The notes: a model not told the origin generated them from the sequence alone. Numbered from the stretch's first letter, positions 1 through 11,146 are shown. The stretch is DNA of 64,000 nucleotides from Taudactylus pleione (GCA_031769625.1 JAUIMM010000188.1:11461001-11525000), one strand, 5' to 3'. A program made the numbers and translations.

Positions 1-355
1 GTTTAGAAGGTCCCGACTCGCCTGCGTTTCTCTAGCCACCCCCGTTACCTCCCCCAAACGCTGACTACCTGTCACTCACTTTGCAAGTGAATCCTCTGTG
101 TGAGTGTAATTGTAAATCAATCGTTCTGCGTGTCCAGTGTGGCTTACACGTATGCGCAAAGGCTAACAATCGCTCAGTCTACGTAAATATCTGCACTGTA
201 TCCATCTCCGAATTCGGCCCAGATTCCGAACATGAAATCGGTGACAAATCCCCTTTATAAAAGCCAGAACGGGGTAATCGCTGCTTCATATTGTAAATAA
301 ACTACTGAGAGCAATGAGCCTTATTTATCAACAGACCTCATTCCCCGGTGATTGA
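1..355 (+). other. Unassigned, LTR-like tail
   Basis: No coding frame is credible. A TATA-like box (CTTTATAAAAG, about 253-262) is followed within 40 bases by a polyadenylation-like AATAAA (296-301). That spacing is seen in compact LTRs, so this could be the 3' part of an LTR entering from outside the window. No partner LTR or terminal TG/CA pair is visible, so the identification is weak. Confidence 0.25.
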
Positions 356-798
356 GGGGCCTATTCATCATCGAAGGCCGTATGACCTCCGATGATGAAG
401 TTTAGAACTCGCTGCAAGGGATACTTTACCATCCAACTTGCAGCGGGGTAAGCCTGACACCGAAGCAATTCATCATTGCTCTGGTGAGGAAGCAACTGCT
501 CCGAAAAGCAGTTGTCCCGTTGGAAGTATCGCACCTACAGATGTAGCTGCGTTACTTATCGTCTCGGCAACGGGAGGGAGTGAGGAGGCAGCGGAGGGAT
601 CCGCTCAGATCCCTCTTCGCATCCCCGGAACTCCTTCCCATAGGAAGGAGCAGGGATCTGAGAACAAGCAAGCAACGTTCAGTTTTCTGAGTTTGCTGAA
701 TACCAGGGGGGTCCTATCGGTCCCCTAATGATGAATGACCCGGTAACTAGCGTTTCCGTATGGTTACCACGCCATTTATCGTTTGATGAATAGGCCCC
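356..798 (+). mobile_element. Non-autonomous DNA transposon, 3-bp TSD (TGA)
   Basis: The left end GGGGCCTATTCATCA and the right end TGATGAATAGGCCCC are inverted copies. They are flanked by TGA at 353-355 and 799-801. The 443-bp interior holds no coding capacity. It includes short palindromes, for example around CAACTGCTCCGAAAAGCAGTTG. Part of the interior (blocks with GGGATCCGCTCAGATCCCTC and GGAACTCCTTCCCATAGGAAGG) recurs in inverted orientation at about 11437-11762, so this is a repeat family. The 3-bp duplication suggests a Harbinger-like mobiliser. Confidence 0.75.
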
Positions 799-1878
799 TG
801 AGGCTTATTTTTTCATCTAATGGTAATTTGTGGTAAAAAAAAAAATACCGTAACGCTGTAATTTACCAAAATAAATATTGCCGGGGACAAGTGAACAATA
901 CTCAGATGCCGAAGCAGTAAAGTCCGGCTTACTACTGTACTTTGTCGGGGCCGGTTTTGTGCAGATATGCGCATGCGGGAACGGGCCAGCCGCCGGCCCA
1001 CGCATGCGCAGTGGAACTGAGAGTCTGATTCAGAGGTGGGCGCTATAGCACAGACGTTGCATACATTTGTTCATGGCGGCCGTGCAATAGCCGCAGGAGG
1101 CGTCGTGAGTAAAAAAACGCCCACTGCCAGCTTCTCTGATTCGATGCTGCATCCGAAGACGAAACATCGGATCAACGGCATGACCAGAGTAAACTCTCCG
1201 GTTACTTAGGATGCCCTGCAAAATCACGCTGCCGGGGGCCAGTCCAAGGACGCACTTGCTTCGGCACGCCCAGGAAACGGGGCCATCGCGCCCGTTTCTG
1301 GAACGCTGCCCGTCGCTGCCCACGAACGCCAGCACGTCAGACGTGCTGCGTCTTTTGGGACACTGTGAGCAACATCGCAGGACCCGATCTGCACATGCGC
1401 AGTGCGGCCGCAGCGTATACGCGCAGATCTTCAATCATCGGAAATTTACCCGAACTTGGGAATTCTGTAAATCTCTTACTCAGGCCCTGAAACCCCACAA
1501 AATAAAAAATTAAAAAAATTTAACAAGAAGCAAAAATATTTTAAAAGCTGTTAAAATCTATTTTTCTTATTATTTATTATTTTCGTTGTTTATCGCCATC
1601 CTGAGATGGTGATAACAGACGAGGCGCTGCTGCTGTGCGATTGCCGCCGTGACACTCGTACTTGCATGGCGAGACCATTACCGGCTATAGAGGTAGCGGT
1701 AACTATTTCATACGGACCCATTTATTATCGTCTTTTAGACAAGAATATTAGAATTTCGTATCACCACAAGTCACATATCTCCGATATCAAACTTTGTTTA
1801 ATAAATACGCCCCTAAGTATCACCGGCATGTGTCATTGTTCGCATCCTGGGACAGAGGGGGCTCTGATAGGAGCCTGT
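799..1878. other. Non-coding mosaic
   Basis: No supported gene. Around 1018-1440 there is a degenerate start resembling the Harbinger-like terminus (AGTCTGATTCAGAGG) with CpG-rich, dyad-rich sequence (ATGCGCAGTG motifs). No matching right end was found. 1500-1600 is A/T-rich. A GGGG-type end of another short element may lie near 1810 (CGCCCCTAAGTATC). Confidence 0.3.
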
Positions 1879-2055
1879 GGGGGCTATTTACTAAGCAGTG
1901 TTAGGAGACAGAGTGAAAAGTGATAAGGTGTCAGCCAATCAGCTCCCAACTGTCATTTTGCAAACACAGCCTGTGAGATGAGAGTTGGGTGCTGATTGGC
2001 TGGTACCTTATCACTTTTCATTCTGTCTCCTAACACTGCTTAGTAAATAGACCCC
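1879..2055. mobile_element. Palindromic MITE (ACTAAGC/CCAATCAGCTCC family), TSD TGT
   Basis: This 177-bp element is almost a perfect palindrome. Its left end GGGGGCTATTTACTAAGC pairs with GCTTAGTAAATAGACCCC, and the arms run through CAGCCAATCAGCTCC. TGT flanks both ends (1876-1878 and 2056-2058). Relatives lie at 12264-12309/12841-12889, 15640-15781, 20073-20219, 55833-55974, 61755-61926 and 63761-63899. It has no coding content. Confidence 0.85.
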
Positions 2056-2058
2056 TGT

Positions 2059-2583
2059 AACTGCAATGTGTAAAAGCAAAGTGATCGCATTAAAGATCAC
2101 TTTAGTTTCATTTGTAGGGGCCGCCATTGCTACTGCGCATGTGCGGTCCGCGGACCATGCATGCGCGAGTATTCAGTGCTGGGGAGGGATCTTATGGATC
2201 CCTTTCCGTTTACTTTTTGTGGAGTGTAGGCGTTAGCTACCAGGGGATGCTTGGTAAATTCGGTAAGAAAGCAGCCTCAATAGGTTTCTATGGGTCCTGA
2301 CAGTGGAAAATGGGGGACCAAAGCAGATATCTCCAGTATCTGCTGTGCCCCCCCACCTTCCGTAGTTACATTTGGGGGATACTTAATACTTAAACGTGTT
2401 TTTTTTTTCTCACAGGATGTCCTGCAAATATTAAATGACAAATAGGCCCCTTAAGGCGAAATGGAAAAAGGCAACAAACTTTGCACTATGCCAGCCGTCA
2501 GCAAATAGATAAGTCATTCCTCTCCTGTCATACAATTCTATGTTTTTATATATTACGGTCTAGTCTTGGTGCTTCATTTCCTA
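2059..2583. other. Non-coding, repeat-derived
   Basis: No gene seen. It contains a short dyad (AGTGATCGCATTAAAGATCACT, split over about 2080-2102), a CpG-rich stretch with ATGCGCG motifs near 2135-2170, and an apparent element end at about 2440-2452 (AAATAGGCCCCTTAAGG). A parallel layout is seen at 63014-63447. Confidence 0.3.
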
Positions 2584-3519
2584 GGGCTTGATTCAGACCC
2601 GCTAACTAGATGCGTTTGCACGCAGCGAAAGTATGCAAATCTGCAATCGCACGGCATGACACTAGCACGCCCACTATGTCTTAGCGTACGATCGCTCTGT
2701 GTATGCAGATGCCCACCAGCCTGTCTTACGATGCCCACTTTCCCACATCATGTCCAGGAAGTGTATGCAACCATCGGTAACATCGAGTACCATCGGAAGC
2801 GATCGCAGCACTTGTGGCTGACCATACCCTACCGCAAGCACTGCGAGTGTTTCAGTGTGATCTTCAACCATGTGACGTGTACTATGACGCTGCGTCTTAA
2901 TCATGCACGCCTCTGCATCGATGGTTGCTAATCATCATTTTTCATCGTCCATCGTATCTCTCTGTCTTCCAGGGTTAGCACTACAGACAGTGGCGGCTCT
3001 AGGCATGGGCTAGCAGGGCTGTCGTCCGGAGTGCCATAGCCTAAAGGGCGCAACCCTGCTGTCGTACTGCCAGCAATAGAGATGACCACTGCCTCCCACT
3101 ACCGCTATCTCACATCCGTAATACTTTGCAATCCTTTCACAAACATCGGTAACATCGAGCACCATCGGTCCCTCGCGCAGAATTACAGCAGCCCTGACCT
3201 TACTAACCTTGCTAACGTCATTGCACACAGTGAAAGTCCGAGCTGCATATGCAACTCAGTGGCTAATTTATGCACACCCCTGTAACGGCGTTCAAACGCA
3301 CTGGAACGCCTGCATTTCGCCAACCACCCCCCCCCCCTGTCACCAACCCCATACGCACAATTCCTGTCCATCACTCTGCGATGGATCTGTGTAGTCTTTG
3401 TGTTCTCAGCACGATCGTAGTGGAGCCTTCACGCACGGGCATTGCGATGCATACGCAGTACGCAACAATCGTCCGTTTGCATGCTTAATCGCAGTAGCAA
3501 TCTTTGCTGAATCAGGCCC
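2584..3519 (+). mobile_element. Harbinger-like non-autonomous element, long copy
   Basis: It starts GGGCTTGATTCAGACCCGC and ends GCTGAATCAGGCCC, the inverted terminus common to many elements in this window. It is 936 bp long, with no coding frame and no clear 3-bp duplication (flanks CTA and TGG). Two internal blocks repeat one another (around 2770 and 3144, sharing CATCGGTAACATCGAG). A hAT-like fragment (CAGTGGCGGCTCTAG, from about 2990) sits in the middle. The copies at 5431-5854 and 60048-60367 share the CATCGGTAACAT block. Confidence 0.65.
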
Positions 3520-3604
3520 TGGTGTCTGCAGAGACAGGCAAAGCACCAGTGCCCATAGCAGGACAAGGTTCATCATCATCATCACTGAGTGGCGCTCTCT
3601 CTGA

Positions 3605-4154
3605 GGGGGTCATTCAGACCCGCTCGCGAGGAAAGTTCGCTCGCAAGCGGATCGATGTTTGGCGAATGCACATGCGTACGACGGAGGGAACTCCGTCGTG
3701 CGCATGCGCGAGACCCGGCGAGCGACGAGAAATACGTCGCTCGGGGTCTCGCACCAAAGGGGGCGTGCTGTCGATGGTGACTGACAGCACGCCCCCTTTG
3801 GTGGGCGTGCCGGGCGCGTGGCAGCCAGAAGGAGGCATTCCCATTGGAACGCCTACCGTCTGAGTCCGGCCCCACTGACATCAGTAATGATGTCAGTGGG
3901 AGTGACTTTGGCTCTGATAGAGCCAAAATCACTCCTGGGCTTGCGGCAGCGACACCCTACCGCAGGGTCTCGTCGCAAGCCCGATGGTCGCGATGGTCTT
4001 TGACCATCGCGACCATCATCATGGACGCTCGCATAAGCTGTGGGTGGTAACCCACAGCTATGCGAGCGTCCATGAGGACACTCCAAGAACAGGTAGGAGG
4101 GCCCTGATTCAAAACGAGCGCTCTGGTCAGAGCGTTCAGCTCTGAATCAGGCCC
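3605..4154 (+). mobile_element. Hairpin-chain MITE, copy 1, TSD TGA
   Basis: This 550-bp non-autonomous element runs from GGGGGTCATTCAGACCCGC to GCTCTGAATCAGGCCC and is flanked by TGA (3602-3604, 4155-4157). The interior is a string of adjacent hairpins: about 3668-3710, 3709-3750, 3753-3801 (CAAAGGGGGCGTGCTGTC arms), 3871-3900 (ACTGACATC arms), 3902-3932, 3939-3980, 3983-4017 (GATGGTCGCGATGG arms), 4022-4070 (TGTGGGT core) and 4104-4150. There is no coding capacity. Termini match the Harbinger element at 42585-50690. Confidence 0.88.
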
Positions 4155-4157
4155 TGA

Positions 4158-4640
4158 GTTATTACAAGGAAATCTGCTTTGTCACAAGGACTAGCAGATA
4201 ACATCAGCGGGGTATAAGGTGTTTCTCTCAGTGCTAGAAGCGTTTCAATGACAAGAGGAACAGCTGTGTAACATTTTACACTCCCTATTATTAGACTATA
4301 TAATCCGCCGGGAAAAGCTCCAGCTCCCACAGCCGAATTCTTCCCAGGGATGTAGGAGGATGGGGGCTGGGGTAAAGTCCTATCACAGAGGGGAAAGCTA
4401 TAGCTAAATTGCAGAACTGATGTAATGAGGGCTGCAATATGTGGTCTTCATTGTCCCAGGACGTTATGTAGCATCTCTGAACATCCAATTTAATCATCCA
4501 AACTTCTGCCCTCAGGGTCCACCCCAAAAAAAGTGTTTATTCAGGGTCTAGGCTACGCTTCCCAAACTCTAGGCTCCAGCCACCCTAACAGTCCAGGTTT
4601 TAAGAATATCCAGAGGGTTAAATAAAACTTAGGTACTAAT
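4158..4640. other. Spacer between two hairpin-chain MITEs
   Basis: I see no gene, repeat end or regulatory motif that I can support. Two hairpin-chain elements in opposite orientation flank it. Confidence 0.4.
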
Positions 4641-4643
4641 TAA

Positions 4644-5213
4644 GGGCCTGATTCAGAGCCGGATGCTCTGAGCAGAGCGCACGCTCTGAATGAGGGCCGT
4701 CCTCCATGAAAATGGAGCGGCCTCCTGGCCGCTCGCATAGCTGTGGGTGACCACCCACAGCATATGCGAGCGGCCAAAAAAGATGGTCGCGATGGTCTTG
4801 ACCATCGCGACCATCGGACTTGCGACAGAGACCCTGCGGTAGGGTCTCCCTGCCACAAGCCCTGGAGTGATTTTGGCTCTATCAGAGCCAAAATCACTCC
4901 CACTGACATCACTAGTGATGTCAGTGGGGCCGGCTGATGTCAGTGGGGCCGGCTTCAGACGGTAGGCGTTCCCATGGGAACGCCTCCGTCTGGCAGGGAC
5001 GCCCCTGGCACGCCCACCAAAGGGGGCGTGCTGTCAATCAACATCGACAGCACGCCCCCTTTGGTGCGAGACCCGGAGCGACAGCTTGGCTGTCGCAGTC
5101 CGGGTCTCGCGCATGCGCACGACGGAGCTCCCTCCGTCGTGCGCATGCGCAGTGGGGAACATCGACCCACTTGCCAGCGTACTGTCGCTCGCGAGTGGGT
5201 CTGAATGACCCCC
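4644..5213 (-). mobile_element. Hairpin-chain MITE, copy 2 (reverse), TSD TAA
   Basis: The left end GGGCCTGATTCAGAGCCGG and the right end GTCTGAATGACCCCC are flanked by TAA (4641-4643, 5214-5216). It has the same ordered hairpins as copy 1, in reverse. Near 4900-4955 a short block (TGATGTCAGTGGGGCCGGC) is duplicated in tandem, which lengthens the copy to 570 bp. It has no coding content. Confidence 0.88.
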
Positions 5214-5430
5214 TAAGTCATCTGTGCTCAAGAATGTTTATCCCTAGAAGCTGGACTGTTAGGGTGACTTGACGGCCGAGTTTGGGTAACTAGGCTACAG
5301 TTAAAGACATCATCAGTCGTCAAAGGTCCGAAAATCGACTAACACTAAAAGGTTTATCATTGTTGTCCATCGGTAAGAAAAATAAATAAATCGTGATCAG
5401 TAAAAAAGATTTAATAGCCTCTGACGGTAT

Positions 5431-5854
5431 GGACCTAACTCAGTAAGGATCGCTATTGCGATCACAATAGCGATTACCCACGCAGTCTCACTGCAAAGAT
5501 ATACTAATGATAGCAATCGCAATGCCAAATGCAGCCTAACATAAGGACGCCCTTTACCTTACACACATCCGTAATACTTTGCAAGCCTGCGAAACCAACG
5601 GTAACATGGAGTACCATCGAAGCCTTACGCACACTTGCACAAGCTCTGACCTTACTCAGGAATTACTAACCTCATTGCACGCAGTGAGTACACAAGCTCC
5701 GTTTGGCTTCCCCCCCCTGTATTCACTGAGATCCCAGTCCCGATCGCAGTGGAGTGTTCGCGCACGCGCACTGTGATTCATACGCATGCGCAGAATGCAA
5801 CAATCGGCCAATTACGTGCGTAATCACAGTTGCGACCGGTAGTGAACCAGGCCC
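5431..5854 (+). mobile_element. Harbinger-like non-autonomous element, TSD TAT
   Basis: Ends are GGACCTAACTCAGTAAGG and AGTGAACCAGGCCC, with TAT at 5428-5430 and 5855-5857. The interior includes the dyad CGCTATTGCGATCACAATAGCG and a block close to CATCGGTAACATCGAGTACC. It is related to 2584-3519 and 60048-60367. Confidence 0.75.
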
Positions 5855-5857
5855 TAT

Positions 5858-7203
5858 GACATTACCCATCGAGTTCACCATACCAAAGCATTGGGGTCTG
5901 GATTACTCCTGTCACCAGACCCTTTTATCCACTAGATGTTTTGTTTGTTTTTTTGTTTTTGTTTTTTTAGAAATTTTATAATTACATAAGTAATGTGTCA
6001 GCAAAAAATATTGAGCGTCAGAAAATTCTCATAAATGTCTCAGCAAAAATATTTTCAGGGATTGGCTCCCCCAAATTTGGACTGTGGATAATTCTGAGAT
6101 TATGAGGTAAATGTAATAGCCTGCACGATGCAAGCGAATTCCCAGTGGCTCCACCCCTAATCCCAAGAAATGTCCCCGCCCCCATATGTTATGTGCACCC
6201 CCCCTCTCTCCACTGTGCCGACCTGGCTGCCGCAATGTTAGCGAGTGTGCAATTAAGAGGCCAGGAGGGGAGGAGGGCCAGCGCCAGTAGTATGCACAGA
6301 GAACCCAATCGGCCCATGATCAAGTGCAGTCACCCACGTATGTTCAGAGGAACAAACAATTGGGCTGTTGGGAGGAGAGATTCCATCACTAGGACCCCTC
6401 CCAAATTCTTCTATGGGGCCATGTGATGTTCCACCCGTAGCCCTAGGTATATGCAGCATAGTGCCACTCACTCAGACGCAGGTCAGCATTACGGCCTCCA
6501 GTTACTGCAGCTCACTATTAATGGGTGTCCTGGGGGGGTGAGAGGTGTGTACACCTGGGTGACGTTGTTTAATGTTTAACTCCAACAAATCCTTAGATCA
6601 CCAAATCTAGATTACAAACTGGACATACTCGCAAGTGGCGACAACCCTGGTTAGGGATGGGCATCGAGCACCAATGTTTGGCAAACACCAATGGTCAGGC
6701 GTTGATGTGCAATGAGCTTTTGATTATTTTTTAATGGTGAGAGGCCAATGTGTTTTATTCCCCCGCCATCGATATTTTTTAACGATGACAATGTGGTTTT
6801 TTTTAAACATGTTTAAAATAAATAAATAAATACATTTATGGAGACATTTTGATGTCCTTAATAACAAATTTCTCAGATGAATCAGTAGGGCCAATGACAG
6901 CCCTATCTGTGTGGAGTTTGCATGTGCTTGAGTGCAGGGGTTCAGGGGAAATCCCCCAATGGGTACCAACGCCTGAGCGCCGCACCCCTTCTCCAGGGGT
7001 CAGATGTCAGACTGGGATTATAGAGTGTTGCTCTATTAAAGGGTCAATTACCTGGTGGAGCTGGGCCAATGAAGAACATGGGTGCTTGGTACGCTTGTAT
7101 AACCTGTGTGGTCAGGACACACCCCTGGTCCCTATACTTGTTGTCTGTAGGCTTTAACATAATGAACACTGCCAGGGATTGGAATGGCGCTGTAGCTCTG
7201 CAT
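5858..7203. other. Non-coding region with element fragments
   Basis: No gene supported. 5930-6060 is T-rich. A fragment starting TAGGGATGGGCATCGAGC at about 6652 matches the left end of the hAT element at 51842-52131, but no right end was found. 6820-7200 has no recognisable signal. Confidence 0.35.
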
Positions 7204-7211
7204 TCATTCAC

Positions 7212-7428
7212 CAGGGGTGTATCTAGGGCCCCTGGCAAAGTAAGGGACTGTCACCCCCCCTTCCTGTTGGCAGTTAGTAAACAGACACCGTTGTGGCGAT
7301 CTCCTCCCCTGCACCCCCTAGTCGTCTGATGCATCTGACTGAGAGATCAGCAGCTGCACAGAATTTTTGGCACTGCTGGGCGGCGCCCTGGCGAGTGCCG
7401 TCCTGGCCAATAGGAAGATATGCCCCTG
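7212..7428. mobile_element. hAT-like non-autonomous element, 8-bp TSD
   Basis: This 217-bp element has ends CAGGGGTGTATCTAG and AAGATATGCCCCTG, an inverted pair of the CAGGGG hAT type. A perfect 8-bp duplication TCATTCAC flanks it (7204-7211, 7429-7436). It is too short to encode a transposase. Confidence 0.85.
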
Positions 7429-7436
7429 TCATTCAC

Positions 7437-8370
7437 TAACCTACAGTTAAGTCATCCAGTAGTAAGAGCTTAAGTAGTTGATTTGTTTTAATTTTTTTTT
7501 ACAATGGCATGTATTTCAATTTAATTAGACTTAATAAAGTTCTCATTGGGTGGATGAACTATTATCAAAGTTGCGGTCAAACCCCCGAAAATGCTTCTTT
7601 CATGGGACGGGCGTCATACGATGCACATGCAGGGAGACTTTTGGGTCATAAACCTACTATCGCAAAGGACAGCTCTTACCGGGAGAGGTGTCCCATGTTA
7701 GTTTACGTGCAAATCTTCATGCATACCGGTGTAATTAGCGACGGCATGTTTGCGATGAGTGTCGGGATACATTACATGCAAAATGCTATGCTTGATGCAT
7801 CTCACCCATTGAGTTCTAAACACTGGCTGGTCAGTATCGGGATCCCCTATTACATATATAGTGCATTAATGTGGTATATATAGACAGGATCACCATCGTG
7901 TCATACTTGCCTACACTCCCGAGGCTGGCCACACCCCCTATGGTGGCTGACCACACCCCCTATGGTGGCTGGCCACACCCCTTAAGCACGGTCCCCTATC
8001 ACTGCATTCCCCCCGGTGGGCACTTAATGCCCCCACTCTGACACTGCTTGGTTGGGTTTGCTCTGGGTGCTCCAGTTTCCTCCTACAATCCAAAAATATA
8101 CAGGTACAAGTAGGTTCATTGGCTACAAAAAATCTATTTGATTTTGCGCTAATATACAACAGAGCCTGATATGTGAATTACAAATGTTTTTACTATATTG
8201 ATTCATTATACTACATAGCAACCGGCCGCTGTATAAAAACACAATAAAAATGAAAATTAATATAAATAACCAAAATCAATTATACAACATACGTAATAAT
8301 AGATAATAGGAAAATGACATAAATATTTGATAGTTGAAGCAGAGTTTAACACCCCACCACTCCTTCCGGT
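7437..8370. other. Non-coding region with a short 25-bp tandem repeat
   Basis: About 7501-7880 shares a block (TATCGCAAAGGACAGCTCT) with 61300-61320, so it is an interspersed repeat fragment. About 7901-7985 begins ATACTTGCCTACACTCCCG, found in inverse form at the ends near 59900 and 63000. It then carries about three tandem copies of a 25-bp unit with GGCTGGCCACACCCC. No gene is seen. Confidence 0.4.
8037..8120 (+). mobile_element. V-SINE-like core fragment
   Basis: GGTGCTCCAGTTTCCTCCTAC followed by ATCCAAAAATATACAGGT closely resembles the conserved central domain of vertebrate V-SINE-type repeats. The same motif is on the minus strand at 13195-13695. No tRNA-like head is visible here, so it is a fragment. 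Confidence 0.55.
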
Positions 8371-8378
8371 GTTCCTAT

Positions 8379-9776
8379 CAGGGGCTGGCTGGCAACTTTT
8401 AGCCTGCGGGCAAATGCATGCAGGCGGCCCTGGCAGAGGAGTAGCGTGTAGCCAGGGTGCCCGAAGAACGTGTGTGCTACGGTGCCGCCCCCCCTCAAGT
8501 GTTTCAGGGAGGAGGCGGGTCCATATGGGATTAATGTAAGGTAAAAATAAAGATTAGGGGTAGCCCCTTGTCGTAGTGCCCATATGCAGTGCCCCCGTGT
8601 GCCACAGGAGAGAACCCCCTTATGCAGGCCTCCAGTAGTGCCCCCAGTAGTGATCCCCCCTATGCAGTGCCCCTTGTGCCCCCAGTAGTGGTCCCCCCTG
8701 TTCAGTGCCCCTTGTGCCCCCAGTAATAAGCCCCTTATATAGTGCCCCCAATAGTGGTACCCCCTATGCAGTGCCCCCAGTAGCAGTCCACCCCCCCATG
8801 CAGTGCCCCCAATAGTGGTAACCCTTATGCAATGTCCCTTAAATAGTGGCCCCAGTTGTAGTCTCCCCCCTATGCAGTACCTCCAGTATTGCCCTTTATA
8901 TAGAGCCCCCAGCAGTGGTCCCTCGCAGTGCCCCCAGTGATAGTCCCCTCCCCCTATGTAGTGCCCCTAGTAGTAGTTCCCTCCCCCTATGCAGTGCCCC
9001 TAGTAGTAGTCCCCTCCCCTTGTAGTGCCCCCAGTAGTAGCCCCCCCTTGTAGTGCCCCCAGTAGTAGTAGTAGTCCCCAATTGTAGTTCCCCCAGTAGT
9101 AGTAGTCCCCCCTTTGTAGTGCCCCCAGTAGTAATCCACCCCCCTGGTAGTGCCACCCAGTAGTAATCCCCCCCTGGTAGTGCCACCATAGAAATCCCCC
9201 CCTGGTAGTGCCCCCAAAGTAATCCCCCCCTGGTAGTGCCCCCAGTAGTAGTAGTCCCCCTTTGTAGTTCCCCCAGTAGTAGTAGTCCCCCCCTTGTAGT
9301 GCCCCCAGTAGTAGTAGTCCCCCCCTTGTAGTGCCCCCAGTAGTAATCCACCCCCCTGGTAGTGCCCCCAGTAGTAATCCCCCCCTGGTAGTGCCCCCAT
9401 AGTAATCCCCCCCACCCCCAGTAGAGAAAAACACTTACCTGAAACTCCCGCTCCCGGTCCCGACGCTTCCACCGGCTCCTCTGGCCGCTTTGCATTATGG
9501 GAGAGACGTCGTCATGACGACGGCTCTCCCATTACCCACTGCGGGAGCCGGAAGATGGCTCCCGCAGTGGGAGCAGCAGCAGCCGATGAGAGTCTGACAG
9601 ACTCTCAGCGGCTGCTTACAGCAAACACACAGCTGCCGACTCCGTCCGGTCAGCGCTACACACGCGGTGCAGTCTGTGTCACAGTGACACAGACTGCACC
9701 GGCGGGCCCGCGGCCCGCATGACGCTGCGGCCCGGGGGGCACATGGCACCCTGCCCCCCGGCCCAGCCCGCCACTG
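8379..9776. mobile_element. hAT-like element with internal minisatellite, 8-bp TSD
   Basis: It starts CAGGGGCTGGCTGGCA and ends AGCCCGCCACTG. The perfect duplication GTTCCTAT lies at 8371-8378 and 9777-9784. Length is 1398 bp with no transposase frame. The left part holds a C-rich tandem repeat (8571-9420). The right part (9495-9700) is a run of dyads, including a GACGTCGTCATGACGACG core, a CTGCGGGAGCC/GGCTCCCGCAG pair, TGAGAGTCTGACAGACTCTCA and GTCTGTGTCACAGTGACAC. Confidence 0.82.
8571..9420. repeat. C-rich minisatellite (CCCCAGTAGTAGTCCCC / TGCAGTGCCCC)
   Basis: About 24-33-bp units combine CCCCCAGTAGTAGTCC with TATGCAGTGCCC (left) or TTGTAGTGCCC (right). Unit length varies through AGT insertions. 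It is entirely inside the hAT-like element 8379-9776. Long glycine/tyrosine-rich frames on the minus strand are by-products of the repeat. Confidence 0.9.
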
Positions 9777-9839
9777 GTTCCTATGTATTGTTTCCACAAC
9801 AAAAGTAAACCATAGTACGCCCACGTGGTAGGGAATTTA

Positions 9840-10294
9840 GGGCCTGATTCAGCATTACACGCAAGCGCACTGCTGATCGCAGATTCCTGATTATCAGGAA
9901 TGTGCGCATGCATGGAACGCATTCTGCGACTGTGGGTCCTGTGTAGTCGCACGCAGACCTCCTATGCCTCTGTCTGATTGACAGGCAAAGGCATTTAAGG
10001 GGCAGGACCGGGGCGGGGATGACTGGCGTTCCCGGAAATGATTTCCGGGAGTGCAAGCCCAAGGACTGCGTTGGCCCAGTGTCCTGGGTTCGAAAGCCGG
10101 CCAGCCTGAGTAAGCTGAAGCGTCCCGGCGCTGTCCATGATCGTGACCATCGACCTCCGTTGCAGTGCTGAGATCGCAAATGTAGCAGGTGGTGTCATAC
10201 AGGGGGTGTCATACAAATGCGCAGTCCCCCAAACATCCAAACATCGGAGATGTGCGCTAACCATCGGGTTAGTCTACATCTCTGAATCAGGCCC
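9840..10294 (+). mobile_element. Harbinger-like non-autonomous element
   Basis: Ends are GGGCCTGATTCAGCATTAC and CTCTGAATCAGGCCC; length is 455 bp. Flanking triplets are TTA and TAT, so the duplication is imperfect or mutated. No coding frame. Confidence 0.7.
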
Positions 10295-10618
10295 TATGTG
10301 TGTGCTATAAACAGCAGTTAGTAAATAAGTAACTGCGTCTTTATGCTAATGCTGTAGCCAGGGGCGTAGCATATAGCAATGGCGCCTGAGCCAAGGTCCT
10401 ACGCAAAATACCGCCTCGTGGCTCTATGTGACAGGTTCTCAATCTCGGTCCTCAGGGCTCTAAACGGTACATGTTTTCCAGGCCTCCTCACAGCATCACA
10501 AATTAAATAATAAGCTCCATCTGTGGATCTTTTAAAACGTGTCAGAGAGTAATAACTACACCTGTGCACCTGTTGAGTGATCTGCAAAACGTGACCTATG
10601 CGGGGTCCTGAGAACAGA
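10295..10618. other. Spacer with hAT-like start
   Basis: CAGGGGCGTAGCATATAGC from about 10360 resembles the left end of a hAT-like family (compare 11194). No right end or duplication is found. Nothing else is recognised. Confidence 0.3.
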
Positions 10619-11146
10619 GGGCCTGATTCAGAGCTGGACGCTATTTGCGGACGGTCGTTGCAAAAAAGGGGCCGGCTATTTAAATTGAGCGCTCGCTCTT
10701 TGCGGTTTGTTGACGCCTCTACGTCTGAGCGAGCGAACTAAAAATGCGCTCGCTATTTTGTAAAGACGCCCCTTTGCCGTTCGCATCACACGTCATCTCC
10801 GGTATTTATTAGATTAATCGGGAACATCGAAAGGCATCTGAACTGCTCGCAGTGCTTGTGGTAGGTTTTTCTTACCGCTATCACTGCGAGCAGTTCAGGC
10901 TAAAAGACAACGCTGTTTTGTTAATTATGCACTCCCATTAAACGGCGTTTTGAGCGTTTGGCACGCCTGCGTTCGGATCTCAACTCCCCTAAATGTTAGC
11001 AGCCCCTAAATGTTTTGCGAGTGCACGATTTCCGACCGCAATGACTGGTTTGCGCATGCGCATTACGACCCATACACATGCGCAGTTGTGCAAACATCGC
11101 TCAGAGCGAACGAGCGGCCGCTTACGAGCGTCTCTGAATCAAGCCC
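10619..11146 (+). mobile_element. Harbinger-like MITE (GGACGCTATTTGCGGACGG family), TSD AGA
   Basis: It starts GGGCCTGATTCAGAGCTGG and ends CTGAATCAAGCCC. AGA flanks it at 10616-10618 and 11147-11149. It contains the long inverted pair TGAACTGCTCGCAGTG / CACTGCGAGCAGTTCA around 10838-10898. A nearly identical but longer relative lies at 19424-20016. Confidence 0.85.

Noticed and set aside
438..728. Small protein frame (96 residues)
   Set aside because: Lies entirely inside a non-coding transposon with a clear duplication; no motif.
9040..9400. Host gene exons across the window
   Set aside because: No frame outside mobile elements shows a known domain, paired splice sites and conservation-like composition. 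I therefore report no host gene.
8896..9495. Gly/Tyr-rich frames of up to 199 residues on the minus strand
   Set aside because: Translation of the CCCCAGTAGTAG minisatellite in several frames at once.
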